Of a DNA stretch of 64,000 nt, positions 1 to 12,312 are shown piece by piece. Numbering within the stretch: the stretch's first letter is position 1; every line of letters begins with the position of its first letter. The notes under the pieces are model-generated. The model saw only the letters and a program-made list of their open reading frames with translations, did no database searches and was not told the DNA's origin. Source of the stretch: Echinometra lucunter (Eukaryota; Echinodermata; Echinoidea; Camarodonta; Echinometridae); NCBI GenBank assembly GCA_029962745.1, contig CM057154.1, positions 22,995,303 through 23,059,302 of the forward strand, in the 5' to 3' direction. The position numbers and the translations under genes were made by a program.

Positions 1-212
1 TTTTCAAATTCAAGCAAAGTGGTCCTCTTAGTGATTGTCTCGTGAGAGGAAGGATAATAAAATCGCCATTTGCATCTAACTTACACTTTTTCATTCCAAA
101 TTATGGTTGGTTTCAGGGTTTTTGAGTACAAATACAAGTACTCATACACATGTTTCATCTTAGTTTGAAAATTTTTTTAAATCAGCTACTCACAAAGTTA
201 GCCAATGCCTTT
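1..212 (+). repeat. Inverted-pair repeat, left member
   Basis: Matches the complement of 6,503-6,712 for about 210 bp, with shared words CATTCCAAATTATGGTTGGTTT and ACAAAGTTAGCCAATGCC. The outer end may lie beyond the window. Confidence 0.8.
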
Positions 213-1080
213 AATTATCTTCCTTGAAATGGTCTGTGATGCATTTTCTAAGATACTAAAAAGCCAAATGAGAAAAGAACTATAATACTTTCATGACCAC
301 ATCAACATGATGAATGGCAACCTTTGAATTTATGAACCAATATAGGGATATTTCTTTTGTCCCCTTGGTGACATCAACATTCTTTATAGTATCATAACCC
401 CAAGATGCCTTCTTTATACCTGGCATTTTTGCCTTTGGTACAGACGATTTTATTCTTAGGTGAATCACCCCTCAGATACAGAGACTCCAACCCCAATCAC
501 TTCTTAAGCAGGAGATTCTCTTGCCGAGACCCCCTAGCAAACAGGAGACTCTGACTCAATGTGCGTGTAGCCCACATCACCAACGCAGAGCACAAAATTC
601 CTTGCGGCCGGAGGCCACTTTTAAGGTATATATAGAAGCTCTCTGGTGCTAGGCTTATTTTTGAACATATGACAACACTAAATGAGGTAAAATGCAATGA
701 TTCAGATTAATTTTTTTCTTCAAAAAGGTGGTTGGGCGGGAGAAAAAAGGAGAAACACAGCTAGGGTGGGAGAAATTCAAACTCAAGCCGGAGAGCGGGA
801 GATTTTGTAAAAATGGACTTAAAGTGGGAGATCTCCCTCCAAAAGTTGGGTTAATGGTGTGGTGATAACTGCCTATAACTGCCATTATCATTCTTTCAAG
901 TTATGGAAGAAAAATAGGAAGGAAGAAATAAAAAAAGAATGAAAGAAAATAGAAAATAGAAATGAGGCATGAAAGAAAGAAAAAGAAAAGAAATTAGGAG
1001 ATTGTAAGTATTTGATAGATATAATATGAGCACACTTCATTGAATGTTTGATACTCCATTTACATGTAACTGTTTGTCTC
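213..1080. other. No gene seen
   Basis: AT-rich. Includes a GGGAGA-rich stretch around 740-830 and an A/G-rich run at 905-1,000. No frame with protein character. Confidence 0.6.
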
Positions 1081-1262
1081 ATGTCTGTTGCCTGCTTAGC
1101 GCCAGAGGGTCATAAATCAAGCCTTAAAGCCCCTTGACTCTCCTGTAGCTCTTAGCTGATTTCTAGTCTATACCTATTATATCACCTACATGTACATGTA
1201 GCAATCATTAGTGTCCAGAGATGACATAAAACTTCACGGTTTCATATTTTTAACACTTCCCC

Positions 1263-1693
1263 CCCTGTTCAGACACAAAACAATTATACCGGAACTCGAT
1301 AAAGAAACGTTGTATAAAATTGTCATCGTATAGCCTACGGACCGTTCAGACACACATCCCTACCTCTCGGAAGAAACGTTGTATAGATGCGCATTTTTCT
1401 ACTGCGCATGTTGCCATGGTAAGGTCATGTCTCCTTCGACATGCTCCCGTTAAGCCCCACCCAGTGCCATTCTGTGGTCGCCACACATTCAGACACGCGT
1501 GCGCCATGATTCTTTATCGAGTTCTAGTTCGTAACGATGCTCAGGCCCTAGTTTCGTTATATGAAGTTTCTTTATACGCCGTTTCATTAGTCGATGTTCA
1601 GACACACAAATCCATTGTATAGTTGTACCATTTCGGTATAGCTATACAGTTTTGGTGTAGCCACATGATGATATTTTTGTGTCTGATCACAGG
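1263..1693. mobile_element. Possible short TIR element in a duplicated segment
   Basis: The ends CCTGTTCAGACACAAAA and TTTTGTGTCTGATCACAGG are imperfect inverted repeats. Similar sequence (AGAGGGTCATAAATCAAGC / AGAAGGTCATAAAAATCAAG) flanks it at about 1,100-1,245 and 1,735-1,875. Confidence 0.5.
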
Positions 1694-2177
1694 TATATAT
1701 CTCTCTGCCTCTCACCCACAATACATCACTTGCTTAGAGCTAGAAGGTCATAAAAATCAAGCTCTTAATGCCCTTTTAGCTCTCCTGGCTTGTAGCGCAG
1801 GTATGATCTCTACCCATTATATTACCATGGAGCTAACCCAGCAATCATCAATGAACAGTGATGACATAAAGGTCATCAGGTTCAGAAATGGCATAGAGGC
1901 TGATATTATGGCATTTGTATTAGCCTAACTAGCAGTAACAGAACTGGTTTGGAATCCTCTCTGGAGGGGTACATTCTATTCCCAATATATGTTTGATGTG
2001 GGGATGGGAACAATTCCTCTATTGTGCTTCAGTGACGTATCTAAAAAGTTTTGTTGAGGGTTGAGGCCTAGAACCTTTTTGTTAGATTTGAAAGAAGTTT
2101 ATTATAGTAGCAAGGTACTTATTCCAGGCTGCTCTAGATCTGGCAGATTGGTGTTTTACATGTAGTCTTATTACAAC

Positions 2178-3073
2178 TAGAGTACCGGCTCTGGTGTGCA
2201 GCCGCTTAAAGGGAATTTGCGGATTATATTTATTAATCAAAGACTCACACATAGTTCAATACCATCAATGCAGATTCCAAATACCTGCTAATTGAATAGA
2301 GGGCAAACTTAAAATTATTGACCAATTACGTGGTCAGTAGTGTCCATTTTTCAAAACGATGTTTGGGGTCCTGTGTGCGGCCGCCCCTACCCCTGTCGGC
2401 GGCCGCCTATTATTTGGCGAGCATTTAGCGCCATATTTGTGACAAAGTAAACAAAATTAATATTGAATTTCATGCTTTACACACCGATACTTTATGAAAA
2501 GTAATAATACTGTGTAGAAACCCATAAAATCTGTCAAAAGTGATGATCTACCAAATGCTGTGACAAAAAAAATGAAGGCAGGGTACAATCTCCTACAAAA
2601 ACCTGCATTTTGTACACGTTTTACATAGGGTGGCAGCTCACAGGACCCATCTTGAAAAATGGCTCTGGTGAGCGGCCACCCCCATGCAATTTTTTCTCTG
2701 GTGGTATAAATAAGAATTTCTGCAGCAAAATATGGACCATGAACTTCATTCTCTTAAATAAAAATCAAATCAGTTATCAAATTGAACAAATAAAGCTTAA
2801 GTATTGGCTTAAGTATGTCAAAGTTTCTTAACTTAAAAGTTAAGAAACTGCCATTTTTCAGTCAGTGACTGGTGGTATCAACTTCTAATGATATTCAGTG
2901 AGACTCATTATGCTTACTGCTTTCGCTGAGTATGTTTTTTGGTGCACTAGAACCTACCTGAGACTGTCCAAGGTAATTTTTGAAGGGATATCAAAAATAT
3001 TTTTTTAATTTTTAGTTTTCATTCACCACCGGCCGCTCACAGGGGACGGCCGCCCACAGGAGCACATACTCTA
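2178..3073. mobile_element. Possible GGCCGC-rich inverted-repeat element
   Basis: TAGAGTACCGGCTCTGGTGTG at the left resembles the complement of CCCACAGGAGCACATACTCTA at the right. GCGGCCGCC-like words recur inside, and a hairpin TTTCTTAACTT/AAGTTAAGAAA lies at about 2,822-2,848. Confidence 0.5.
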
Positions 3074-3094
3074 TATGGGCTTTTATTGCTCTTA

Positions 3095-4290
3095 TTTTTG
3101 GAGTGTGAACAGAGTCTATGTTTTACATTATTTGGAGAAAGAAAAGGATTGCAAACTTTAATGCAAAGGGCATGCATCAAAATTTTGGCCTTGCTCATTG
3201 ATCAAGTCCATGTTCTCTGTCTCTTCCACAGTATGCTTGTTCAGCCCAATTTGCCGTTGAAGTCCCACTGAGTTTAGAGCTAGCTTTCCAGTAGGTCCTC
3301 TCTGTGAACCACTAAATATGGAACAAATTAAGACCACATTTATCGTAGCATCAGCACTAGCGTTGGGCTGGTGTACCTCACAGACTCTAAACGTTAATTT
3401 TGGAGTGTGATTGACTTGATGTCTGCACATGCTTTAGGGTGGATGAAGAAAGTATGGTGACCCTGAAGTACAACAACAGGTCATGTGCGACGTGAATTTT
3501 GCAGCCAACTTTGCGCCCCCGTCGCGAAATTTGTGACCCGTGAGGCGAAACTGCGTCCCGGCCGCGAAATTCATGACCTAGGACCCAAAATTCATGACTT
3601 GGGATGCGAAATTCATTACCTGGGATGTGATATTCATGACCCGTGACACTAAATTTGCGACTGGAATGCAAAGTTGGCCGTGAAATTCATGTCGCGCATG
3701 ACCTGTTGTTGTACTTCAGGGACTTGTTGTCGAGCGTACTGCAGGGCCACCATAAGAAAGGGATCGAAAGAGCAATATTTTGGCCTTGATCAGGTCCATG
3801 TTCCTTGTCTCTTCCGAATTATCTTTTATATGCCAAATTCCTCACTGAACTCCTACTGAGCTGAGAGCTGGCTTTTCTAGTACCTGGTACATGTATGTCC
3901 TTCCTATGATTGCTAACATTTTGATTTCAGCCAAGGTGAGTCTCGTGTCATGTTAAGATCACATTTTCCAAAACTAGACACTAACCGGTGTCTGTTGCAC
4001 ATAGGCCCTAAAATTAAATTTTGTTAGTGTGAGTGCCCTTGCTCTCTGCGCAATTTGGATAAAGGAAAGGATGAAACAGCAGAATTTTGGCCTGTATCAA
4101 GTTTAGGTTCTCGGTCTCTTTCTAATCTCTTCTGCAGTATCCTTGTTGTGTTGAATTTTCTACTGAAACCCCTCTGAGCTTCAGGTTAGCTCCCCCGTAG
4201 TTCCTTGGTATGCGTGCTAATTACAGCCATAATGAAGATCACATTTATTCTGGCTCAGCATTGTCTGGTGCACATGGGCTGTATCGTGCA
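3095..4290 (+). repeat. Decayed direct-repeat array, three units
   Basis: Units near 3,095, 3,760 and 4,050 share ATTTTGGCCTTG(A)TCAxGTCCATGTTC, TGTCTCTTCC and the CACTGAG..TAGAGCTAGCTTTCCAGTA region. The MITE at 3,459 splits the first interval. Confidence 0.7.
3459..3723. mobile_element. Palindromic MITE with internal ~21-bp minisatellite
   Basis: The arms CCCTGAAGTACAACAACAGG and their complement extend to about 50 bp. Between them about seven degenerate units of the GCGAAATTCATGACCTGGGAT type occur. Confidence 0.85.
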
Positions 4291-6502
4291 CAAACAGTCT
4301 GTTTTTTAGGGTAAAATACATGTGAAAATGCAGAGGACCCTTTTTTCGGTTAAAACAGACACCTGGAAAAGCCGACCGGCCCTCCCTTTTGAAAAATTCT
4401 GGATCTGGCCCTGATTCCCCCAACACTGAAAGAAGTCTTTCCATTCATCCCTTATTTTTCTATTGATTTTTTTTTTTTTTTTTTTTTGCCGAATGAGAAT
4501 TAGGGGATCACACGATTTGTAGGGGTGTCGCGATCTGTGTGGGATGTGTGTTTGGAGGGGAATGAAGAGAGAGCATTGGATTTAAAAAAGGCTAAAAATG
4601 AACAGTATCTGGACTACTTTTTACATGCTAAATCTGCTGAATAGCTTCCAAGGAAATACTGGTAGTCATTAGGTGTGTTGATGGAACATTTTGAAGTGAT
4701 TGGGTTGTATCAATTTACTTACAAGTTTTAGCCCTCATAAACTCATAATGAAAGCTACATATCTGTCCTGAAATGTGCACATGAAGGGGACAAGGCTGCA
4801 AAATCAACAAAATGAGAATTCTTGGATTGTAATTTTTTTTTTGGTGGGAAGAAGGTGTAACACCACATGCCCGACTTAAATTGACACCCCTCCCCTGCCC
4901 TGTCTCACTGTTTCCTTAAGCGGTCTATGCTAACAATGGTTTCTCAAGTTTCAACGAGGTTCATTGGAAGACCTCTTTAAAATTGGGTTCGAAAGCTGCT
5001 AAACTTGTGTAGGGGAGAACACTACACGAATGAGTCAGAAGAAAAAAGGCCATTCAAAATCGAAAGCGTTTTCCAGCCATGCAAGTATGCTCGCTGCAGT
5101 AAGAAAATGTTCGAGAGGGAACAAGAGAAGAAGAAAATCCAACTCATTTCTGAAGTTTTGCTAGTCATTTTTCCTCCCCTCCCATCAAGAAATGTCTGTC
5201 AGCTCGATGCAAGTGCAATTGCACACCGCTTAAATTTTTTTCCAGACATGTACGTCTGAAGGCAGTCTGGAGGCAGTCTGGCACTATGCGATTTAGTGCA
5301 TGGCTCTGATCATGCGGGCACTTAATGTTCCTTTTTTAAGTATGGCAAGTATAGGCCCCTGGGCACTTTCTGACTTAACTTCAGATGGATGATTTAAAAT
5401 GAAAAAAAAAAAGGCTTTCGGATTAGATAAGAATATTTTGATACATAAATTCTACCAAACAGAATGGTAGTAAAGAAGTATCATAACAATTTTGAGTTAT
5501 TTTATGCTGTCCATCTGGGATAAGGCCAAATAGTTGGTTGGCAATCATACAACTAAAGAAGTTCTTGTCAGTGGGTCAAATTTCACGTATCTTAATTAAA
5601 ACTTAAATTTTGCATAACAGTTGTGTAAGGCCAAACAATTGTATAAAGGAAAGAATAAAAAACAAAAACAACTACAACAAAAACAACATGTCAGAGAAGG
5701 GATTTTAGTTGTAACAAAAATGAAGGTAATTATTACAATTCAGAATATGTGGATAAGAACTATTTTTGGTGATCTTTTAAATAATGGTTAACTGTGGCAT
5801 TTGGATATTACTTGGTGTGGCATTCCATTTAAGGGGAATAATAAAGTGCAAAGACTTTAGCTCAAAACCATATGAAACTGTCCAACAGTGTAAGCAATTT
5901 GTACTCCTTGTGTTATGATTATTTCAACTGTATTTGACAAATTTTCTTTCTGGATAGATGAATAAGATGCCTCCTTTTGTCTTCTTTGTTCTGATCACAA
6001 TCAGTGGTAAAAGACCATGACTTATAGTTTTTCTCCAAAATCATAAATGAGAATATATTCGTAATTTGATATGTTATTATTCATTATTCCTTTATTTGTT
6101 GAAATTCTCAAGAACATACACTGTAGATGGACATATTTTGGTTTGGTCACACATAAAAATATGTCTAAAGGTTAACAGAAAATTACAAACTTTCAGTTCA
6201 GTTTTTTATTTCCATAAAAATCACATAACAAGAACACATAAATTTGCAAATCATACTGTAAATAGCATAAAAATCTTTCACTAAAATATACATCAGTGAC
6301 AAGAAAATATCAAACAATAATGGAAAAGGGGAAGTTATAAAAACCCAAATAAATGAGTTTGTCGAGATATCTCCCCCAAAAGTAATTGCACAAAATGTGA
6401 TGAACATAATAAAGATCTGAAATTATAAGAATTAAACAATTATGGATCATTCAGAAATGGGTTACAGTAATGTAAATATGGAATGCACGGACAAATTAAC
6501 AT
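4291..6502. other. No gene seen
   Basis: 4,300-4,430 is an old repeat whose complement appears at 12,775-12,900 (GGATCCAGAATTTTTCAAAAGGG). A poly-T run lies at 4,469. The rest is unstructured AT-rich DNA. Confidence 0.6.
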
Positions 6503-6712
6503 TAAAGGCATTGGCTAACTTTGTGAGCAGCTCATTAAAAAAAATTCTCAAACTAAGATGAAACATGTGTATGAATACTTGTATTTGTACTCAAAAACCT
6601 TAAACCAACCATAATTTGGAATGAAAAGCTGTAAGTTAGACGCAAACCGCGATTTTATCAGCTTTCGTCTCGAGAGACAATTAACTAAGAGGACCGTTTG
6701 CACGAATTAAAA
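6503..6712 (-). repeat. Inverted-pair repeat, right member
   Basis: Complement of 1-212. Either the second arm of a ~6.7-kb element or an independent copy. Confidence 0.8.
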
Positions 6713-7050
6713 AATACCGTTACATGCCTTCCGCCGCGTGACACGTCAATACATACAGTGCGGTCCGCTGAGTCATGCGCACATGCGCACTCCTTACGTT
6801 TGGTCTGTGCAACCGACCTTCGTATATTTTTCAGACATTGGTTCACATTTCTAATATTTAAAAATACTTCCCATGGATATTATACTCTGAAACTTTCAGA
6901 CTGGTATTTTTCACCATAACCCTAATGTTTACCCCATTTTCAAGTAACAAAATGAGATTTTTAAAAATCATAACAATGTTAACCAATGTCTTTAAGCACT
7001 ATATGAAAAATTCATATTTAGAACTTTGCATCATTAGATATAATATTAAG

Positions 7051-7609
7051 TGGTTTTATAAAACAGGTTCAAGGATGTAGCCAATAGCGAGTGCATATGC
7101 ATGTCACATGTTCATGCTTTAATTCTACGCAACCTTCCAGCTGTGCATTTTCTGTGCAGCACTGGGCATTTATTGTGCAGCACTGTGCATTTTGGATGCA
7201 TCACTTTACCTCTAGCGCGTAAAAACTGAGACATGCGCCATGAAATACGTGTTCTTTCTAGAGGTCTATCACAAGAATTTTGATGCGCGTACACAGGGGC
7301 ACATCACACTGGCTACGCTTGTTGTGATTTCATAATAGAAAGCAGATGTTGCCTCTTTGTCTGTGCGATCTGAGGAAATTTGGAGCGGTTTTCCACTACA
7401 AAGTCATACTGCCGACCCGTTTTATAAAACAAATAATGCACAGATTTAAATTTGTGATGTTAGTGGTGATGCAGGCATCTCGGGTATTTACAGTATTATG
7501 CAAAAGCACTCAGCGCAAGCGCCTTGTGCTAGTCGCACATTGTAAATACCCTCGAGTGCACTGCATCACCACTAACACTCTCACATCTGTGCATTATTTG
7601 TATAATATT
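7051..7609 (+). mobile_element. Composite repeat, GTTTTATAAAACAGG family, copy 1
   Basis: A ~370-bp module bounded by GTTTTATAAAACAGG and CCCGTTTTATAAAAC is followed by a ~175-bp palindrome (AAATAATGCACAGA...CATCTGTGCATTATTTG). Confidence 0.78.
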
Positions 7610-8377
7610 GATTCAAAAAGAACCATCTAAATTGAGGATGGTATAGATTATATAAGAGGCACCATACAAGCCAGTCACTATTAGCTTTGTCAAATCTAGA
7701 GCTTACATGCAAATGAAAGATACTGGAATACAAAATGAATGAAGTAAAATATCAAGTTGACTTGTTTTTTGTCAAGTTCTCCTGCTGCTCATAAAAATTG
7801 AAACCCACGGAGGCATGGAAGCACCTTGGAAACGGTGTTCGTCTTTGCAGTCACTTTCTAGAAGTTCCTGTAAAATATTTTTGTCAGTGTGTCAAAAGTA
7901 ATTTAATGCTTAATAAATCTGCCATTACTGAGGAAAGGGGATGCCTAATAAAAGGTTGCACTTGACCTTAGCAGTTTTTTTTTCTCTCCTCAAATGGGGA
8001 TTTATCACATAACCTGCAATGCAGGGTTCTATTGGTTGCCAAGAATGATTTCTGAAGGTTGTAAGTGAATTTCCTTTTTAGTGAATTGCAAATCACAAGT
8101 CCAACAAAGGAAAAAAAACAAAAAGGAAAATCATACTTTCAGAATTGAACCTGTCATGAAAAAGTGAATATCTTGATATCTGTTAAAATTTGTTGCTATT
8201 GGTGGTAAGAAAATTTGCTTGAATTTGTGTAGCTCTGAATTAAACTTGATTTGAGAACAATCTCTCACTCTCTCTCTCTCTCTCTCTTACTCTCCCCCCT
8301 GTCTGTTTGTGTTCGGTCTCTTTGTTATCCTTTCTTTTCCTCTGCACTCCTTCCTCTGCGCTCCCCTCTTTCTTCTC
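7610..8377. other. No gene seen
   Basis: AT-rich, then pyrimidine-rich with a short (CT)n at about 8,262-8,287. Confidence 0.6.
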
Positions 8378-8380
8378 TTA

Positions 8381-8874
8381 TACTCCTTTCACACTGAGCT
8401 CTTCCCCTTTTCCCATTGAAGTTCCCCGCTTAACTTTACGAGCACGCATTCCTCACTTCACCGGCGAAGAAGGAAGTGTCTCCTTTCACACTGCCTTCTC
8501 TTCGCCGGTGAATGTGAGGCATGTGATGGAGCTCTGCGCAAAGTACAGCAGGCTGGGGTCATTAAGGGAAGAAATCCGATGAAAAGTTCTATGGCGGAAT
8601 CTCGGTTCAGGCGGAAATGAGAATTGGCCTCTGACGTCATTAAGTGGCGAAACTCATAGTGTCCCATTCACGCTGCCCAGTTTAAGCGGGTAAACCGCTT
8701 CCCCTCTTAACTTCACCTCCTCTTCTCCACCTCTTCTCCAACTCGCGAGGTGGAGAAGTTACCTGCTTAAGTTCAACGGGGAAGTTTTTACCTGTGCCTT
8801 TCATCATGCGCCTTTCAGCACCTTTCACCGCTTTTCCCCAGTTCAACAGGGAAGAGCTCACTGTGAAAGGGGTA
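8381..8874. mobile_element. MITE with TTA target duplication (Harbinger-like)
   Basis: TACTCCTTTCACACTGAGCT at the left pairs with AGCTCACTGTGAAAGGGGTA at the right. TTA flanks both sides (8378-8380, 8875-8877), the target preference of PIF/Harbinger elements. The interior contains a second inverted pair, CACCGGCGAAGA / TCTTCGCCGGTG. Confidence 0.75.
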
Positions 8875-8877
8875 TTA

Positions 8878-10085
8878 TTCTCCCTCCTCTTTTTCTCCTC
8901 CTTCCTTCTCTCTCCTCCACTCTGTCCCTCTCCTGTCTCCCCTCACCCTTCTTTCTTTCCCCCTTGTTCTCTCTCTCACCTCTTGTCCTCTCCTTTCATC
9001 ACGTGCTCTCCTATCCCATTTTCCCCAGTTTTCATTCTCTCTACATTTTGAGTTAAAAATGAGATCCCTATCCTCAAATCATCTCCTTCTTACATTCAGT
9101 TTTGTATTTTTAATCCTATTAACTCAGAAGGGCTTTAACGTGCGTGCACGCTGTACCTATCGCTGTACCTATTGTAGCGCGCGCTTGAGCTAAAGCTATT
9201 CTGCCAGCCGGGCAGATGCATAAAATCGCATACATGCACATGCTAATGCCCTTTTGCCAGCCATGTGATGGACTCTGACTATACAATCAGGCCTTTTCTG
9301 TTTTGATAGCATCCACACAATACCTGTTCATGAAAAAATATTCAGAAGTTGTTGAATGAAGCTGGAGGCATGTTTTTAGAAACGGATGATTTCGATAAAA
9401 TTTTACAAAAAATAGGTACCGGTTAATGAAAAGTATGGAAGATTTTATTTTATTCAAATATACATATCTTCAAATGTCCTTGTTCTTCTATGGTGTGTAA
9501 AGAGCAGGTTGAAACAATTCTGTGTTCTGTATTATGATACTCGTGTCATCCTAATAAATATGCTTTTGTTTGGAAGTTTTGATTGTAGTCGGTATATATC
9601 CTTTGGTTTTTGGTTTCCTGTAAAAATGACAACATTTCTGTGAAATTAGCACTTACTCTGATTCAATTACTTTCCATGGTTTCTGTGGTCAGCCCTTCGT
9701 TCCGGTATTAGCAGCAGTCACTTTATTAGGCCAAATCAAAGTAGCAGGCCTCTGAAACTCCTGCAGGGGAATTCATAGAATTTTGGAAACCAGGAGTTCA
9801 GGATCCAGGATATCTTACCCTTGCTCGCATTTCCTTGGATGTCATAAAATTGTCAGAATTTGAAGCTTTTAGCTCTCAACTGCAAATTTTATTGATCAGA
9901 GAATCTGAATACATGAGCTGAAATATTTACAGCAAATTTATGAGAAGGGGATTAGTTGTGAAGTAAAAGAACCTAAGGCCTTTTCCTATATACAGCAATA
10001 AACTGCTTAAAAGAAAAAAAAATGTGGATCTGTTTAAGCATACTGCACTTTTCATTTTTATTTTTCATGGAGCTTGCCACGGCAT
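8878..10085. other. No gene seen
   Basis: TC-rich to about 9,040, then AT-rich unique-looking sequence. Confidence 0.6.
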
Positions 10086-10445
10086 GTCTGAATGAGCTTG
10101 TTCACATTTTAAGCGGAAAACCCCCTGCAGTAAACCCCCAGGTTTTTTTTTATTTATTTATTTTTTACAAATAAATGGGATTTGAGGTGGTAAAAAAAAA
10201 GGCTGAGGCAAGAGGCTTATTTTTTGCCTCTTGGTGGCAAAAGTGTGTGGACCAATCAAATTCTTTTAAACTTAGCACAAAACATGATGTCGCGACTTTC
10301 ACAACTTTAGGCAGAACTTTTGTTTATTTGGAGTTGATGTGTTAATGCCTGTCTCTTTATCATAAGTGCCATGGTTTACCGTGCCATATGTGAACATTAG
10401 AAATAAAATGCGGTGGTTTTCTACTGGATATCTGAATGAGCCTTT
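10086..10445. mobile_element. MITE, CTTGTTCAGATAT-like family, diverged
   Basis: Ends CTGAATGAGCTTGTTCA and GGATATCTGAATGAGCC. Inside, GAGGTGGTAAAAAAAAAGGC and GTGGACCAATCAAATTCTT match the copies at 30,488 and 31,000. Confidence 0.65.
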
Positions 10446-10684
10446 TTTATAGTGGTATAAAAGTTCTTATGTAAGTAAAGTTTTAAGTTGTTGAGTGTTA
10501 TCCTCTCATTATCAGAGCTCAGTTACCATCAATAAATGCATGAAAATTAAGAAACTGCACATTTTCCAGGAATTTTCAAGACTTTTCACAAAACATGAGA
10601 CTGAAGCAGTGCAGGCAGGGTAAGCTACTGATTTGAATGTGATCTATCTTTTTTTTTCAAATTCAGCTTGAACAGTTTCAGCAT

Positions 10685-11768
10685 TTCATCAGTCTATCTG
10701 TTTATTTGTATACCACCCCCTAAGTTTTTTTATTCAAAGCAAGGAAAAGCTTTATTTGATAAAGCACGAACTTGCCTTGAACTTGTCTAGCCCTGCATGA
10801 TGTAAATTCTTAAAGGTTTTCTTCTTTCATACATTTCAGCAACCTTTTTTTTTTCACTGCAGGACAAGATTCTGTAAACATGGTGAAGGAGGGAGGGTAA
10901 TGTCCAAGGGTGTGTTTATTGGTGCCTCTCAACTTTTCATAAGCGATCCAAGTCCCCAACCAGCTTACCCCTTACCCTCGATAAACAGGGCAGCAGTTTT
11001 ACTATCCGATTATCGTCGCGGACTTGAGTCCCACAAAACGGGGATATCATTACTGGTTGAACCAGATGCGCTATGCAGCTGCACAGAGGCATTGGGCTTG
11101 GGCCAGGTTCTGGGAACTCAAATCACTGCTATAAACACAGCATCGAGAGAGCTCGCCTGTTGTGAACGCAATTTCTGTTCGTGAATCAAGTACTTGTTTC
11201 TTATTTCTAGAAAACGAGTCATACTGATAAACACACCCCAATGTGCTTTGAGAGTACCCTAGTTTTTTTTTTTTGTTTATAGATACCTGTACCACCCCAT
11301 TTTTAAAATTTCAAGCCAGAAGAACTTTATTTAATGAAGTATGAAATTGCCTTTAAATTTATCTAGGTAACCCTGCATGATGCCAGTCTATTCTCTATTA
11401 AGTTTTCTTCTCTTTTTATACTTTGCACCAATTCACTCTCTGCAGGATTTTCTGAAAATATGATTTAGTGATGTAGAGTGAGGGGAGGAGAGAGGAAAGG
11501 AGGGAGGGGGCTGTCCAATATTCTTTGAGAATTTCCTTTTTTGTTTTTATCTGTTTATAGATACCACCCATTTCATTTGTAATTTCAAGCAAGAAAGGAC
11601 TCTATTTAATGAAGTATGAACTTGCCTTAACTTTATCCAGCCCTGCATGATGCCAGTCTATTCTAAGTTTTTTGTTTTTTTTTTGATGTTGCACCAGTTC
11701 GCTCTCTGCAGGACAGCATTGTGAAAACATGATGGAGTGATGGAAGGAAAGAGAGGAAAGAAGGGAGG

Positions 11769-11808
<40 letters not shown>

Positions 11809-12310
11809 GATCTATAGAACTCTTTTCAGTGTTTCCTACCATAAAAACTTGTATATTTCTTAAAGGTATTGTTCAATATTCTTGGAGAATATTGTCAGCT
11901 TATTTGTTAATTGGTTTACCACCCTATTTTTTTAAATTTCAAGTGAGAAAGAACTTTGGTTAATGAAGTATGAACCAGTCTATTCTTAGAGTTTCCTTTT
12001 TTTTTATATACATTGCACCAGTTCGTTCTCTGCACGACAACATTCTAAAAACATGGAGTGATAAAGAGTGAGGAAACGATATTGTCCAATATTCTTTTCA
12101 AGAGAGTATCCTAGTCTTTTTTCTGTTTATTTAGATACCACCCCTAGGTTATTCTTTTTTATTTCAAGCAAGAAGAGGCTTTATTTAATGAGGTACCATA
12201 TAAACTTGCCTTGAACTTGTCTAGCTCTGCTTGATACTAGTCTGTTTACAATAAAAAGGTCTTCTTCACTGAGAGATCATTGCACCAATTCCTTCTATGC
12301 AGTATGGTCT
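10685..12310 (+). repeat. Decayed direct-repeat array, five to six units
   Basis: Recurring order: GTTTATAGATACCACCCC, AAGCAAGAA..CTTTATTTAATGAAGTATGAACTTGCC, CTAGCCCTGCATGATGCCAGTC, GCACCAGTTCGCTCTCTGCAGGA, then a purine-rich stretch and GTCCAATATTCTT. The period is about 260-300 bp. A (GA)n at about 11,771-11,803 grew from one purine stretch. Confidence 0.8.
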
Positions 12311-12312
12311 GA

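Noticed and set aside
1320..1928. Two adjacent ~100-codon plus-strand frames
   Set aside because: They lie in a TIR element and its flanking duplicated segment; no domain or splice support.
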